From the NCBI GenBank assembly GCA_022571865.1, contig JACZXA010000008.1, positions 1 to 47,274 on the forward strand: 47,274 nt of DNA. Direction: 5' to 3'. The translations under genes and the position numbers were made by a program. Shown in pieces: positions 1-9,240 of the stretch. How positions within the stretch are numbered: position 1 is the first letter of the stretch; every line of letters starts with the position of its first letter. Source of the DNA: Pseudomonadota bacterium (GTDB taxonomy: Bacteria; Pseudomonadota; Gammaproteobacteria; Pseudomonadales; Azotimanducaceae). Under the pieces are notes generated by a model that did not search any database, was not told where the DNA came from, and worked only from the letters and a program-made list of their open reading frames with translations.

Positions 1-386
1 ACCGCGAGTCCTAAACCGGCAAGCTCTCCCGCGAGGTGCTCGGCGATGCTGACCCCACTGGCCGTACAGCGGCGCGAACCAACAATCGCGACGGCGCTGT
101 GACTTGCAACCCCTATATCGCCACGAAAGTACAGCAGCAATGGAGGATCCGGAATCTCCCTGAGCAGAACGGGAAAACTGTCATCGTAATAGCCGACCGT
201 GTTGATCTGCTGCCGTTGACACTCCAGAACAAATGATTCGCCATCGAGAGAAGGGTCCGATAGGTGCCGCAGTGCTTGTTCGGCGGTTCCGAAACGCGTC
301 AACATCGCGAATACCGTGCGTCGACCATGGGAACTTAACAAGCACATCAACGCTCCATGTTCTGGTGTAGGGGTATTTGCAGGCAT
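1..386 (-). CDS. dprA: DNA processing protein DprA, N-terminal part (runs off the left edge)
   Basis: DprA protects incoming single-stranded DNA and loads RecA on it during natural transformation. About 128 N-terminal residues are present. The reverse strand reads a helical N-terminal region followed by DDSFPVLLREIPDPPLLLYF, RGD and then VAIVGSRRCTASG, the typical entry into the DprA Rossmann-like DNA-binding fold (first nucleotide-fold loop GSR). The ATG at 386-384 gives a product starting MPANTPTP. The frame stays open upstream through a 25-bp tandem repeat, so the start is not certain and no good ribosome binding site is seen. It lies downstream of the LysM gene on the same strand, the usual partner order in gammaproteobacteria, but here a 274-bp inverted-repeat element and a hairpin separate the two. 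Confidence 0.9.
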   Translation of the reverse strand, partial: MPANTPTPEHGALMCLLSSHGRRTVFAMLTRFGTAEQALRHLSDPSLDGESFVLECQRQQINTVGYYDDSFPVLLREIPDPPLLLYFRGDIGVASHSAVAIVGSRRCTASGVSIAEHLAGELAGLGLA

Positions 387-402
387 ATCTGTCCGCGTCT
401 CA

Positions 403-448
403 GCAAGCGTCTTGGCAAACGTCTTTTGCAAGCATCTTGGCAAACGTC
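403..448. repeat. Two-copy 25-bp-period direct repeat upstream of dprA
   Basis: The 21-mer starting GCAAGC at 403-423 recurs at 428-448 with one mismatch (G to A at the seventh base), so the period is 25 bp. It lies just upstream of the chosen dprA start and could fall inside the gene if a further upstream start is used. Confidence 0.7.
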
Positions 449-465
449 TGCTGGTCTCGCAAAGT

Positions 466-494
466 AAATCGCCCCCCGATATGGGAGGCGATTT
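466..494 (-). terminator. Hairpin between the element and dprA, possible terminator or attenuator
   Basis: AAATCGCC (466-473) and GGCGATTT (487-494) form a perfect 8-bp stem. The inner bases CCCC/TCCC on opposite sides extend it towards about 12 bp with a G-T pair, leaving a loop of about five bases. Read on the minus strand it precedes dprA and is followed by a short T-containing tract; read on the plus strand it ends in TTTT. Either direction is possible, and no long T-run is present. Confidence 0.4.
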
Positions 495-551
495 TGACAG
501 GGCACTTACCCAGCCATTGCAGGCTTTATCCGCCTGCGCTTGTACGATATC

Positions 552-825
552 TAGCCTGGATTATTCATGAAGAAGCGTAACGAGGTTGAGTCGAGGGCAA
601 TTCGCAAGCGAATTGCCAGAGTAGTAAAACGCCGGGCCTCGCTGGCAGGGTGCGCGGACTGGATGGCGCGGGTCCCGTCCCATTGGGACGGGCGCGTGCA
701 TCGACAGCACGCGCAGTTCGCCTTGCAAACTGCCGAGCACCTGGAGGGAGCACGCCAGCCTGCGAGGCCCGGTGTTTCGCTGCTATCGGCGACCACAGTA
801 GCTTGTTCATGAATAATCCAGGCTA
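552..825. repeat. 274-bp element with perfect 20-bp inverted termini and internal hairpins (MITE-like)
   Basis: The termini TAGCCTGGATTATTCATGAA (552-571) and its exact reverse complement (806-825) bound this stretch. A second imperfect inverted pair lies inside: AAACGCCGGGCCTCGC at 627-642 against the complement of 762-777, with one mismatch. Three perfect hairpins sit within: 596-605/608-617 (10-bp stem, AA loop), 674-681/685-692 (8-bp stem, ATT loop) and 692-699/707-714 (8-bp stem, 7-nt loop). Three overlapping 81-codon open frames cover it, but none resembles a protein. The right terminus supplies the TAG stop of the LysM gene. It fills most of the 436-bp gap between that gene and dprA. 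It may be a non-autonomous mobile element or a structured intergenic repeat; only one copy is in the window. Confidence 0.75.
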
Positions 826-1896
826 AGGGTTGCGAACTTCGTCGTTGATTGCCAAAGGCCTCTCGGCGGCCAACACCAACCCGTATGAGAGCTTCTCAAA
901 TGTTCTAAAGACCATGAGCAGGCCTGACCGTTCACTCGGTAAACGAATCGTTTCGTTGGCGATACGATCCCGCACCAGCGCACCGCGTTTGTAGATCGCC
1001 AAGACGTTGCCTACTTGCAGCCCTTCCCGTTCGCCTCGATTGAGAACAACGACGTCATAGGTACCTACCTGGGTCACCCCGTCGAACACGGAGATAATCT
1101 CACCGCGCGTCTCGGTGGCGGGCGAGCTGGGGAAGTAAGTGGAGTCGACCTTGCGTTCTTCCGTCGGGAGAACCCGGTCCCCAATCTGCACTTCCTGTCG
1201 CGTGCTCGACAGCAACATCGTCGCGATATCGCCATCCTGGGCAACGGTCCGACCTAAACCGATATAAGTGGCTTCCTGTCCGAGCACCTCATTGGTTTGC
1301 GGATCAATGTACAAGGGTCCGCGGCGCATAATGCTGAAGCTCTCGCTGTCAGGCAGATTACCTCGCACATAGAGCCGGTCGCCGCCCCCAAGCACGAGAC
1401 GCTCGCTTTCTCCTTGGACAACATAAGGGGCGTCGGTAAGAACTTCCGGATCAACCACGCGGTTCTGCACCAGGAAGCCTTGAATGGAACCCAGGCGGAT
1501 CGCCGGGATGGCGGATTCCAAGGGGGTTGAGCGGATCCGCGGCCTGAGCGACACCGTGTCTGAAGGGGTGAGCTTAAAGCTACGCCCGGCTATCCCGCGT
1601 TCGAGTACCAGCCGTGGCTGCCCCTCCACCCACACGAGGGCGATGCTGTCACCCGGGTAGATGAGATGAGGATTGTCAATCTGAGGATTGATCCGCCAGA
1701 TTTCCGGCCATAACCATGGCCGCTCTAGAAAGGTCCGACTGATGTCCCACAACGTGTCGCCTTTGACGACAACGTAGACATCGGGGTGACCGGGCTTGAG
1801 ATACTGGGCAAGATCTTCGCTTTCACTCCACGCGGACGCGGCCAAACTGAGGCTAAATCCGATGATGAGGTGGAAAACGGTGCGCAATTTCCTCAT
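823..1896 (-). CDS. Exported LysM-domain protein (dprA-associated)
   Basis: This 357-residue protein probably binds peptidoglycan in the periplasm. Residues 1-21 form a signal peptide (positive MRKLR start, hydrophobic core, AASA before the likely cleavage site). A LysM module follows at about 41-88, with VVKGDTLWDIS and later NPHLIYPGDSIAL. The remaining 270 residues are the conserved C-terminal region of the LysM proteins encoded next to dprA/smf; its role is not established. The ATG at 1896 has an AAGGAA-type ribosome binding site. It is divergent from def across 247 bp, the usual arrangement in this lineage. The TAG stop lies in the terminus of the 552-825 element, so the extreme C-terminus may have been altered when the element arrived. 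Confidence 0.88.
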   Translation of the reverse strand: MRKLRTVFHLIIGFSLSLAASAWSESEDLAQYLKPGHPDVYVVVKGDTLWDISRTFLERPWLWPEIWRINPQIDNPHLIYPGDSIALVWVEGQPRLVLERGIAGRSFKLTPSDTVSLRPRIRSTPLESAIPAIRLGSIQGFLVQNRVVDPEVLTDAPYVVQGESERLVLGGGDRLYVRGNLPDSESFSIMRRGPLYIDPQTNEVLGQEATYIGLGRTVAQDGDIATMLLSSTRQEVQIGDRVLPTEERKVDSTYFPSSPATETRGEIISVFDGVTQVGTYDVVVLNRGEREGLQVGNVLAIYKRGALVRDRIANETIRLPSERSGLLMVFRTFEKLSYGLVLAAERPLAINDEVRNP

Positions 1897-2072
1897 GTTT
1901 CCGTTCCTTTTGCTGCGCGGCTCCTTTATTTTGCTCGCCGCTCTTGATCACCTGGCGTCAGTCGTACGTTCACTCAGTTCCCCGACGGCAGACTATCCTT
2001 TGTGAATGTGCCCATCGGGCCGGCAACGACCTCGGCTAAGGGTTTTTTTGGGGTCTTCTGAGTTGAAAAAGT

Positions 2073-2078
2073 TATAAT
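2073..2078 (+). promoter_or_regulatory. Likely -10 box for the def-fmt-rsmB-trkA-trkH operon
   Basis: A perfect TATAAT lies in the 247-bp divergent region between the LysM gene and def. The bases 17-18 bp upstream do not give a good TTGACA, so only the -10 element is supported. It would give a leader of about 60 nt before def. Confidence 0.45.
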
Positions 2079-2143
2079 CTTCACCATCTTAGCAGTAGGA
2101 GTTAGACCAATACTAGAGACAGGTCACATCGTTAAAACAACCC

Positions 2144-2653
2144 ATGGCAATCCTTGAAATACTCGAATATCCAGATCCTCGATTGCGCACCAAGGCGCAA
2201 CCCGTCGAGGCTGTAGACAATCTCGTTCGTACCCTCCTCGACGACTTGTTCGAAACGATGTACGCGGCACCCGGCATTGGGCTTGCCGCGAGCCAGGTAG
2301 ACGTCCACAAGCGCATCATCGTGATCGACATTTCCGAAAACCGCGATGAACCGCACGCTTTCATCAATCCGGACCTGGAAATTTCCGGGAAGGAGATCGA
2401 AGCGGAAGAAGGCTGTCTTTCCGTCCCGGGAGTTTACGAATCCGTAACCCGCGCCGATCATGTCCTCGTCAAGGCGCTCGATCGTGACGGGCAGTCATTC
2501 GAGTTCGAGGCGACTGGCATGCTGGCGGTCTGCATCCAGCATGAGTGTGATCACCTTGAAGGCAAATTATTTGTCGACTACCTGTCTAGTCTGAAACGCA
2601 GCCGCATTCGCAGGAAGCTCGAAAAGGAACATCGCATCCAGGCATTGCCTTAA
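2144..2653 (+). CDS. def: Peptide deformylase
   Basis: This is a metal-dependent hydrolase that removes the formyl group from the initiator methionine of new proteins. The 169-residue length is normal. All three active-site motifs are intact: GIGLAASQ at 44-51, EEGCLSVP at 88-95 with metal ligand Cys91, and HECDH at 133-137 giving ligands His133 and His137 and catalytic Glu134. It is first in a tight operon and is followed after 8 nt by fmt, the formyltransferase that adds the group this enzyme removes. Confidence 0.98.
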   Translation: MAILEILEYPDPRLRTKAQPVEAVDNLVRTLLDDLFETMYAAPGIGLAASQVDVHKRIIVIDISENRDEPHAFINPDLEISGKEIEAEEGCLSVPGVYESVTRADHVLVKALDRDGQSFEFEATGMLAVCIQHECDHLEGKLFVDYLSSLKRSRIRRKLEKEHRIQALP

Positions 2654-2661
2654 CACATCTC

Positions 2662-3639
2662 ATGAGCCAGATACCCCTCACTTCGTTGCGAGTAGGCTTC
2701 GCCGGCACTCCGGATTTTGCCGCGTACATACTGCAACAACTGCTCGAAAGTGAATTCGACGTGGTCGTCGTCTATAGTCAACCCGACCGCGCTGCCGGCC
2801 GTCGGCGGACGCTGTCGCCTGGTGCGGTCAAAACCCTCGCTTTAAAACACCATCTCCAACTGTGCCAGCCACCCACGTGGAAGCACCGAGATACGTCCCG
2901 CGAGCTTGCCTCCTTTGATCTCGATGTGCTGGTGGTCGCCGCTTACGGCCTCATACTCCCACTCTGGGCGTTGTCCATTCCCCGGTACGGATGCATCAAT
3001 GTTCATGCGTCTGTGTTACCGCGCTGGCGCGGTGCGGCGCCGATAGAGCGCGCAATCATGGCGGGTGATGAAATATCGGGTGTATCTATCATGCAGATGG
3101 ACGAGGGTCTCGATACCGGCCCGGTTATCTGTTCGGTGACGCACCCGATCACATCCACTACCACTGGACCCGAGCTCGAGCGAGCACTCGCCGAGCTTGG
3201 CGGTAACGCGTTGTTGTCGACGCTGAAATCGCTGCCCACACTTGATCCCGTCCCTCAGAGTGAGGTGGGTAGCTGCTATGCCGACAAACTCACTTCAATG
3301 GATGCTCGTATCGACTGGCAGACTCCGGCGCTTGTTATTCACCGCCAGATTCGCGCGCCCTCTGGTCGGATACCCGCCTTTACTTTCATCGATGGGTGTC
3401 GGTTGCGGGTTCTAGCGGCTGAAATTGATACCACTGCCGAACCCAGCCAACCCGGTGAAATCGGGACGGTATCAAAAACGGGCATCCAGGTGGCCTGCGG
3501 CACAGGCAGCCTGCTGCTTAAGCGGGTACAACTCAATCGAGGCAAGGGTCATCCCGTTGCCGCGGTTGATGCGATCAACGGCTACCCTGGACTCTTCGCA
3601 ACCGGCCAGCTACTCCATGGCGATGACTCTCAACAGTGA
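2662..3639 (+). CDS. fmt: Methionyl-tRNA formyltransferase
   Basis: This enzyme transfers a formyl group from 10-formyltetrahydrofolate to Met-tRNA(fMet). The 325-residue protein begins with a Rossmann-type VGFAGTPDFA motif (about 11-20). It has the formyltransferase catalytic triad Asn113, His115 and Asp151 within NVHASVLPRWRGAAPI and MDEGLDTGPV. The C-terminal OB-like tRNA-binding domain follows (about 210-325). Its TGA stop overlaps the GTG start of rsmB by four bases, which suggests translational coupling. Confidence 0.98.
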   Translation: MSQIPLTSLRVGFAGTPDFAAYILQQLLESEFDVVVVYSQPDRAAGRRRTLSPGAVKTLALKHHLQLCQPPTWKHRDTSRELASFDLDVLVVAAYGLILPLWALSIPRYGCINVHASVLPRWRGAAPIERAIMAGDEISGVSIMQMDEGLDTGPVICSVTHPITSTTTGPELERALAELGGNALLSTLKSLPTLDPVPQSEVGSCYADKLTSMDARIDWQTPALVIHRQIRAPSGRIPAFTFIDGCRLRVLAAEIDTTAEPSQPGEIGTVSKTGIQVACGTGSLLLKRVQLNRGKGHPVAAVDAINGYPGLFATGQLLHGDDSQQ

Positions 3640-4931
3640 AAACGAAAGCTCCAGCCGTAAAGGTTGACGATCGGGTCCAGGCCGCTCGCTTGCTCCATCA
3701 GGTCATCACAGTGGGGTGCACGACGGATCAGGCTTTTGCCCGAACAACCGATCCAATCTCCCCCCTGAGCCGGGAAATGGTCTACGGGAGCCTGCGCTTC
3801 TTCTTCTCCATTACCGATCAGATCAGCGCCGTTCTACACAAGCCAATCGAACACAAAGACCAGGATTTATGGGCGTTGTTGATAGTGGGCACCTACCAAC
3901 TCCAGCGCATGCGAATCCCGCCACATGCGGCGATCAACGAAACGGTGGGGGCTTGTGAGGGGTTGGGTAAACCCTGGGCCAAGGGCCTGGTCAATGCTGT
4001 ATTGAGGAAATTGGCACTCGAAAAAATACCAGAACGAACGTTCGATCATCCACAATGGATGCTCGACTTGATCATGGCCGACTACCCGGAGCAAGCGGTC
4101 GACATTTTTCATGCAAACAATCGCCAGGCACCCATGGCGCTTCGCGTCAACAGGGCGCGTATTTCACCTGAGGCGTACCGGAACAAGCTCGCCGAAGCCG
4201 GTATCCAGGCAAGCCCTGGTTGGTTGCCGGAGACTCTGGTACTCGAAGCGCCGGTCTCGACGGAGAAGCTTGTTGGTTTCGCATCTGGACTGGTATCAAT
4301 TCAGGATGCAGGAGCCCAGTTTGTCCCTGAACTGATTCCTCTCGAAAGCACCACACGGCTTCTCGATGCGTGCGCCGCTCCGGGAGGTAAACTTTTTCAC
4401 CTGTTGGAGCGCTACCCCGGGATCGACGCGACTGCATTGGACGTCAGCACAACCCGCCTTAAACAGCTCGACCTGCAGGCACGAAGACTTGGCCACGACA
4501 CCTTTACGACCCTGCAGGGGGACGCCAGCAATCTCGAGTGGTGGGAAGGCGATGCCTTTGATGTCGTACTGATCGATGCGCCCTGCTCGGGCAGCGGCAC
4601 CATACGAAGACATCCCGATATCAAAGTGCTGCGAGGCGCAAAGGATGTGAAAAAGTACGCAGAGTTGCAGCTGGCGCTCGTCGAGAACTTATGGCGTACC
4701 TTGCGCCCGGGCGGTACCCTTCTATATTGCACTTGCTCGCTGTTTGCCGAAGAGAATGACAAGGTAGTGAATTCGTTTCTGCAGTTGTCTGGCGGAGCCC
4801 CCCAAGTCCTCGAGATTTCTCTGCCTGTTGGTCAGGCCACACAATTCGGCTGGCAGCTGCTACCGACCGACGATGATCCCAAAAAAACGACCGACGGATT
4901 TTACTTCTCTTGCCTGAAGAAAACGGTATGA
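3636..4931 (+). CDS. rsmB: 16S rRNA (cytosine-967 C5)-methyltransferase RsmB
   Basis: RsmB methylates C967 of 16S rRNA using S-adenosylmethionine. The 431-residue protein has an N-terminal NusB-like RNA-binding domain (about 10-140, with NAVLRKLA near 120). The methyltransferase domain follows: the AdoMet motif [11 protein letters not shown] at 242-252, then DAPCSGSG with Cys317 and YCTCS with Cys367, the two-cysteine arrangement of m5C enzymes. The start is GTG at 3636 in a GTGA overlap with the fmt stop. Its own TGA overlaps the trkA ATG in ATGA, so the three genes are read as a coupled unit. Confidence 0.97.
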   Translation: MKTKAPAVKVDDRVQAARLLHQVITVGCTTDQAFARTTDPISPLSREMVYGSLRFFFSITDQISAVLHKPIEHKDQDLWALLIVGTYQLQRMRIPPHAAINETVGACEGLGKPWAKGLVNAVLRKLALEKIPERTFDHPQWMLDLIMADYPEQAVDIFHANNRQAPMALRVNRARISPEAYRNKLAEAGIQASPGWLPETLVLEAPVSTEKLVGFASGLVSIQDAGAQFVPELIPLESTTRLLDACAAPGGKLFHLLERYPGIDATALDVSTTRLKQLDLQARRLGHDTFTTLQGDASNLEWWEGDAFDVVLIDAPCSGSGTIRRHPDIKVLRGAKDVKKYAELQLALVENLWRTLRPGGTLLYCTCSLFAEENDKVVNSFLQLSGGAPQVLEISLPVGQATQFGWQLLPTDDDPKKTTDGFYFSCLKKTV

Positions 4932-6301
4932 AGATCTTGATCGTGGGTGCGGGGCAGGTAGGCGGGACAATCGCCGAAAATCTCGCCAACGAAGCTTTCG
5001 ATATCACACTCGTCGATAACAACGCCAAGGTGCTTGAAGAGCTTCGCGACAAATTGGACATCCAGACCATCCACGGTTCTGGTTCTCATCCAGACGTTCT
5101 GCGCCGTGCCGGAGCGGACGATGCAGACATGTTGATCGCTGTCACTGGCAGTGACGAAGTCAACATGGTTGCCTGCCAGGTCTGTTACTCCCTGTTCCGG
5201 ACACCCACCAAAATTGCTCGCATACGCTCATCGGCCTATCTGAGCCCGGAAGGATTTTTTACCCAGGACCACATGCCCATTGATGTCCTGATCAATCCCG
5301 AGGAAGTGGTGACCGACAACATTCGCCAGTTGTTGGAACATCCCGGGGCACTGCAGGTATTGGACTTTGCCGAAGGGCGGGTGCAGTTGGTTGCCGTCAA
5401 AGCTTATTACGGTGGTCCACTGGTCGGTCAGGAACTGCGATTCCTGCGAACCCACATGCCGAACGTCGACACGCGTGTTGCTGCAATCTTTCGTCGTGGA
5501 CGCGCGATCAATCCGAGAGGCAACACGGTCATCGAGGCAGATGACGAGGTTTTCTTCATTGCCGCTCGCGAGCACATCAACGCGATCATGGGGGAGTTGC
5601 GGCGTGTCGAACGCCCATTTCAGAGGGTGATGATCGCAGGCGGCGGTCACATCGGACTACGCCTTGCGCAGGCCATTGAGCCGTATTTTTCTGTCAAATT
5701 GCTGGAAATCGATCCTGGTCGTTGCGAGGAACTGGCAGAAACTCTGAACCGGGCGGTGGTGTTGAATATCGACGCTACCGACCGTGAGGCGCTTCTCGAC
5801 GAGAATATCGAGCAGTGTGACGCGTTCTGTGCGGTTACCAATGACGACGAAGTAAACATCATGTCCTCATTGCTGGCGAAACGTCTCGGAGTTCGCCAAG
5901 TCATGACACTGATCAGCAAACCGGCGTACGTCGACCTCGTTCAGGGAGGCGACATCGACATCGCAATCTCACCACAGCAGGCGACCACGAGCTCGCTACT
6001 TACCCACATACGCCGAGCCGATGTCGTGAAGGTTCACAGCCTCCGGCGCGGAGCAGCAGAAGCCATTGAAGCTGTGGCGCACGGAGATACGAAAAGCTCC
6101 AAAGTGGTTGGAAAAACAATCCGCGATATCGAGCTACCGTCTGGAACCACTATCGGTGCGATAGTGCGGGGTGAAACAGTATTGATTGCTCACGCCGATC
6201 TCATGGTCGAGTCTGAAGACCACGTGATTCTGTTCCTGGTCGACAAACGAAAGGTCGCGGCTGTCGAACGTCTGTTTCAAGTGGGGCTGACCTTCTTCTA
6301 G
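4928..6301 (+). CDS. trkA: Trk potassium uptake regulatory protein TrkA
   Basis: This is the cytoplasmic NAD(H)-binding gating subunit of the Trk potassium transporter. The 457-residue length matches the roughly 458 of E. coli TrkA and reflects two RCK units. The first Rossmann motif [11 protein letters not shown] is at 3-13, with an acidic residue at the end of beta-2 (Asp30). The second, [10 protein letters not shown], is near 235. A TrkA-C domain follows each. The ATG at 4928 is chosen over an in-frame ATG 18 bases upstream because it gives the family-typical [10 protein letters not shown] start and the ATGA overlap with rsmB. trkH follows after 4 nt. Confidence 0.97.
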   Translation: MKILIVGAGQVGGTIAENLANEAFDITLVDNNAKVLEELRDKLDIQTIHGSGSHPDVLRRAGADDADMLIAVTGSDEVNMVACQVCYSLFRTPTKIARIRSSAYLSPEGFFTQDHMPIDVLINPEEVVTDNIRQLLEHPGALQVLDFAEGRVQLVAVKAYYGGPLVGQELRFLRTHMPNVDTRVAAIFRRGRAINPRGNTVIEADDEVFFIAAREHINAIMGELRRVERPFQRVMIAGGGHIGLRLAQAIEPYFSVKLLEIDPGRCEELAETLNRAVVLNIDATDREALLDENIEQCDAFCAVTNDDEVNIMSSLLAKRLGVRQVMTLISKPAYVDLVQGGDIDIAISPQQATTSSLLTHIRRADVVKVHSLRRGAAEAIEAVAHGDTKSSKVVGKTIRDIELPSGTTIGAIVRGETVLIAHADLMVESEDHVILFLVDKRKVAAVERLFQVGLTFF

Positions 6302-6305
6302 CCTC

Positions 6306-7751
6306 ATGCATCTACCGATCATTCTGCGCGTCACAGGTATCCTTCTAACGCTTTTCAGTCTCGTGTTGTTGTTACCAGCCCTGGTCGCGTTGATCTACGA
6401 CGAAGACACGGTTCCAACATTCGCAATTGCATTCGGTATTACCCTGGTGTCCGGTATCGTCATGTCGCTCATCGGTAGTGGTAAGAGAGAGTTACGCAGC
6501 GGCGATGGCTTTCTGATCACTGTGCTGTTTTACCTCGGCCTCGGGTTCTTCGGCGCAATCCCCTTCTACCTCGCCGACAGTATCGAAGCCAGCATCACCG
6601 ACGCAGCCTTCGAGTCGCTTTCCGCTCTCACGACAACCGGGGCCACAGTCATCACCGGCTTGGACGAACTGCCGAAATCCATTCTTTTCTATCGCCAACT
6701 GCTGCAATGGCTGGGTGGCATGGGGATCATCGTGCTGGCGGTGGCGATCCTACCCATGCTCGGCATCGGTGGCATGCAATTGTATCGCGCAGAGTCCCCC
6801 GGACCCGTAAAAGATGCCAAGCTCACACCAAGAATAACCGAAACCGCCAAAGCACTCTGGTATCTCTATCTCACCTTGACTATTGGCTGCGCGCTTGCCT
6901 ATTGGGCAGCTGGTATGGATCCATTCGACGCGATCTGTCACAGCTTCTCGACCGTCGCAATCGGTGGATTCTCCACCCACGATGCCAGCATTGGATTTTT
7001 TGCAAGCCCGACCATCGAAGCGATCGCGATCGTCTTTATGATTATCTCAGGGATCAACTTCGGACTGCACTTCCTGGTCTGGAATCGCCGCGACCCGATG
7101 CAGTATCTACGCGATGTGGAAGTTCGCTTCTATATTTTCGGGTTGTGTAGCGTGACCGCCATTGTTTGCTGGGTGCTCATTCAGCATCCCGAAGCAACAG
7201 ATTCGCCATTGAGGGATGGCATTTTTCAGACCGTCTCCATTGCAACCACCACGGGTTTTACCACGAGCGACTTCAGCCAGTGGCCTTCGGCTGCACCGAT
7301 TCTGCTCATGTTTGCGGCGTGTGCCGGTGGCTGCGCGGGGTCCACCGCAGGTGGCATAAAAATTATCCGTGTGCTGTTGATCTTCCTGCAGGGGTCAAGG
7401 GAAATCAAACGCCTCATTCACCCCAACGGGGTATTCCCGATCAAACTCGGTCCGCAACGGGTACCCGATCGCGTGATCGAAGCGGTATGGGGATTCTGCT
7501 CGGCGTACCTCATCATTTTTCTGACAATGGTATGCGCGCTCATGCTGATCTCCGATCTGGATTTCGTCACTGCCTTCTCGGCTGTCGCTGCTTGCCTCAA
7601 CAACCTTGGACCGGGTCTTGGCGATGTGGCGCTGAACTATCAAGGGCAACAGGACGAGATCAAGTGGCTTTTGATGTTTACCATGCTTCTTGGGCGACTG
7701 GAAATCTTCACACTAGTCGTCCTCCTCACCCCGGCCTACTGGCGTCGCTAA
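6306..7751 (+). CDS. trkH: Trk potassium channel/transporter subunit TrkH
   Basis: This is the inner-membrane potassium-conducting subunit of Trk, working with the TrkA encoded just upstream. The 481-residue protein is strongly hydrophobic with about ten membrane segments arranged as four pore repeats. Selectivity-filter sequences are visible at TTTGAT (109-114), VAIGGF (217-222), TTTGFT (314-319) and NNLGPG (432-437). The last 39 bases overlap the 3' end of the convergent lpxL-type gene. In Pseudomonas-like maps trkA is nearby without trkH at this spot, so the trkA-trkH pair here is a compact version. Confidence 0.96.
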   Translation: MHLPIILRVTGILLTLFSLVLLLPALVALIYDEDTVPTFAIAFGITLVSGIVMSLIGSGKRELRSGDGFLITVLFYLGLGFFGAIPFYLADSIEASITDAAFESLSALTTTGATVITGLDELPKSILFYRQLLQWLGGMGIIVLAVAILPMLGIGGMQLYRAESPGPVKDAKLTPRITETAKALWYLYLTLTIGCALAYWAAGMDPFDAICHSFSTVAIGGFSTHDASIGFFASPTIEAIAIVFMIISGINFGLHFLVWNRRDPMQYLRDVEVRFYIFGLCSVTAIVCWVLIQHPEATDSPLRDGIFQTVSIATTTGFTTSDFSQWPSAAPILLMFAACAGGCAGSTAGGIKIIRVLLIFLQGSREIKRLIHPNGVFPIKLGPQRVPDRVIEAVWGFCSAYLIIFLTMVCALMLISDLDFVTAFSAVAACLNNLGPGLGDVALNYQGQQDEIKWLLMFTMLLGRLEIFTLVVLLTPAYWRR

Positions 7752-8621
7752 ATCCTTCGGGTAGACCTTGTCCACTCCCGGCGGTTGCTTCTTGAATCGC
7801 TTGTACTCCCACTGATATTGCGCAAGGTCACTGCGCACAAGGTCTTCAATCGCCTGATTCATCGCACCCACCGAACGCGCTGCATCGTCCTGATAGATGT
7901 CCTCAGACACCTTGGAAAACCGAACCTCAAAACCGTGATCAACACGGCTGACGCTCGCCATCAGTACCAGCGGATGGGTCTTTTTTATCAAACGATGAGC
8001 GAACGTCATCGTCAACGCAGGCACTCCGAAGAAAGGCGCATGTATTCCCGCGCTGCGTTCCGGGACCTGGTCCGGCAGTAAGGCGACCATTTCGCCCTCG
8101 CGCAGTGCTCGATACACGGCCCGTAAACCCACGCGGTCAATGCGCATCAGCCGAGCACCCCCGCGATCACGGGACCGCCGCATGGGCGCTTCCAGGCTCT
8201 TGATCCGGGGTGGATCGTACAGGGCGGTAAACGGGTAGTTACCGAGCAACAGGCCGAGATATTCCCAGTTGCCGAAATGGGGTATCAACAGCAGTACCCC
8301 GCGTTTTACCGCCAACGACTCTTTGATGAGTTCCTCACCGGTTATTCCCGCGAGCGTATGCGAGCGACGTTCCTTCGACCAGTACCATATCAGCCCGGTT
8401 TCGGTCATGAGTCGCGCGGTTTCCTGGACGCTGCGTTTACCTAGATGAGCCCTTTCGGACTGACTGAGCTCGGGAAAACACAACGCAAGGTTTACCTTGG
8501 TGATCCGTGCAGGTCGTCCATTTGTCATCCAGACCAGCGCACCGAACCAGCCACCCAACAGTCGCACCGACCTCAGTGGTAGCCAGCTCAGCAGCCGAGT
8601 CAGCGCCACCATCGCAAGCAT
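7713..8621 (-). CDS. Lipid A biosynthesis acyltransferase (LpxL/HtrB family)
   Basis: This family transfers a secondary acyl chain from acyl-ACP to the lipid A precursor at the inner membrane. The core HX4E motif appears as HFGNWE (His115, Glu120 from the chosen start), preceded by the family run around KVNLALCFPEL. An N-terminal hydrophobic segment (about 1-25) anchors the protein. Start choice: the frame is open to a TTG at 8675, which would overlap tag by 52 bases. The ATG at 8621 lies just after the tag stop and gives the usual short N-terminus (302 residues). None of the starts has a strong ribosome binding site. Substrate position (LpxL or LpxM) cannot be told. Confidence 0.88.
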   Translation of the reverse strand: MLAMVALTRLLSWLPLRSVRLLGGWFGALVWMTNGRPARITKVNLALCFPELSQSERAHLGKRSVQETARLMTETGLIWYWSKERRSHTLAGITGEELIKESLAVKRGVLLLIPHFGNWEYLGLLLGNYPFTALYDPPRIKSLEAPMRRSRDRGGARLMRIDRVGLRAVYRALREGEMVALLPDQVPERSAGIHAPFFGVPALTMTFAHRLIKKTHPLVLMASVSRVDHGFEVRFSKVSEDIYQDDAARSVGAMNQAIEDLVRSDLAQYQWEYKRFKKQPPGVDKVYPKDLATPVGRGEEDD

Positions 8622-8623
8622 CG

Positions 8624-9193
8624 CTAAACGATCCAATCGACCCCCAACTTTCGACACGGCGCGTAACTTGGACAATGCATTAGGTGATCATTCACCAAAC
8701 CAGCGCTCTGCATGAACGCATAACACGTTGTCGGGCCAACAAAACGAAACCCTCGTTTCTTCAGTCCTTTGGCCATTGCGACAGACTCTTCGGTCTGAGC
8801 TGGAATAGCCGATAGCGATCCCCAACGATTTTGTTTGGGCGCGCCATCGACAAAAGACCAGAGATAACTCGCAAAATTATCGAACTCGAGGAAAATACCG
8901 GCGTTACTGACCATCGCCTCCAGTTTACCTCGATGACGAATGAGCCCGGAATCTTCTAGCCATAGCGGCAGGCAACCCGGGCCATCGGCGGCCAGACGAA
9001 CCGGGTCGAAACCAAAAAAACAGGCTCGCATATGCTCGCGTTTGCGCAACACGGTGATCCAGGACAATCCGGCCTGCATACCTTCCAACACGATTCGTTC
9101 AAAAAGAGCCGTTTCGTTCTTTTCCGGTATCCCCCATTCGTTGTCGTGGTACTCCACGTACAGGGGGTCGTTCCCGCACCATGGGCATCTCAT
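8624..9193 (-). CDS. tag: DNA-3-methyladenine glycosylase I
   Basis: Tag removes 3-methyladenine from alkylated DNA in base excision repair. The 189-residue protein shows the family hallmarks: an N-terminal MRCPWCGNDP and YHDNEWG, and LEGMQAGLSWITVLRKR with the conserved Glu37. The zinc site is Cys3, His16, His170 and Cys174 (equivalent to Cys4, His17, His175 and Cys179 in E. coli). The ATG at 9193 is preferred to a TTG three codons upstream because it reproduces the family start. It probably shares a transcript with the following acyltransferase gene and is divergent from gmhB. Confidence 0.96.
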   Translation of the reverse strand: MRCPWCGNDPLYVEYHDNEWGIPEKNETALFERIVLEGMQAGLSWITVLRKREHMRACFFGFDPVRLAADGPGCLPLWLEDSGLIRHRGKLEAMVSNAGIFLEFDNFASYLWSFVDGAPKQNRWGSLSAIPAQTEESVAMAKGLKKRGFRFVGPTTCYAFMQSAGLVNDHLMHCPSYAPCRKLGVDWIV

Positions 9194-9211
9194 ATAAGAC
9201 AAAGCTGGGTT

Positions 9212-9240
9212 TTGACCATCACCAATAGATACCGTAAATT
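9212..9240 (+). promoter_or_regulatory. Promoter of gmhB
   Basis: TTGACC (9212-9217) and TAAATT (9235-9240) are separated by 17 bp, a good sigma-70 match in the 77-bp tag/gmhB divergent region. The predicted start point lies about 25 nt before the gmhB ATG. Confidence 0.55.

Noticed and set aside
565-812. Three overlapping 81-codon frames inside the 552-825 element
   Set aside because: All are shadows of an inverted-repeat structure with no recognised domain, ribosome binding site or codon bias.
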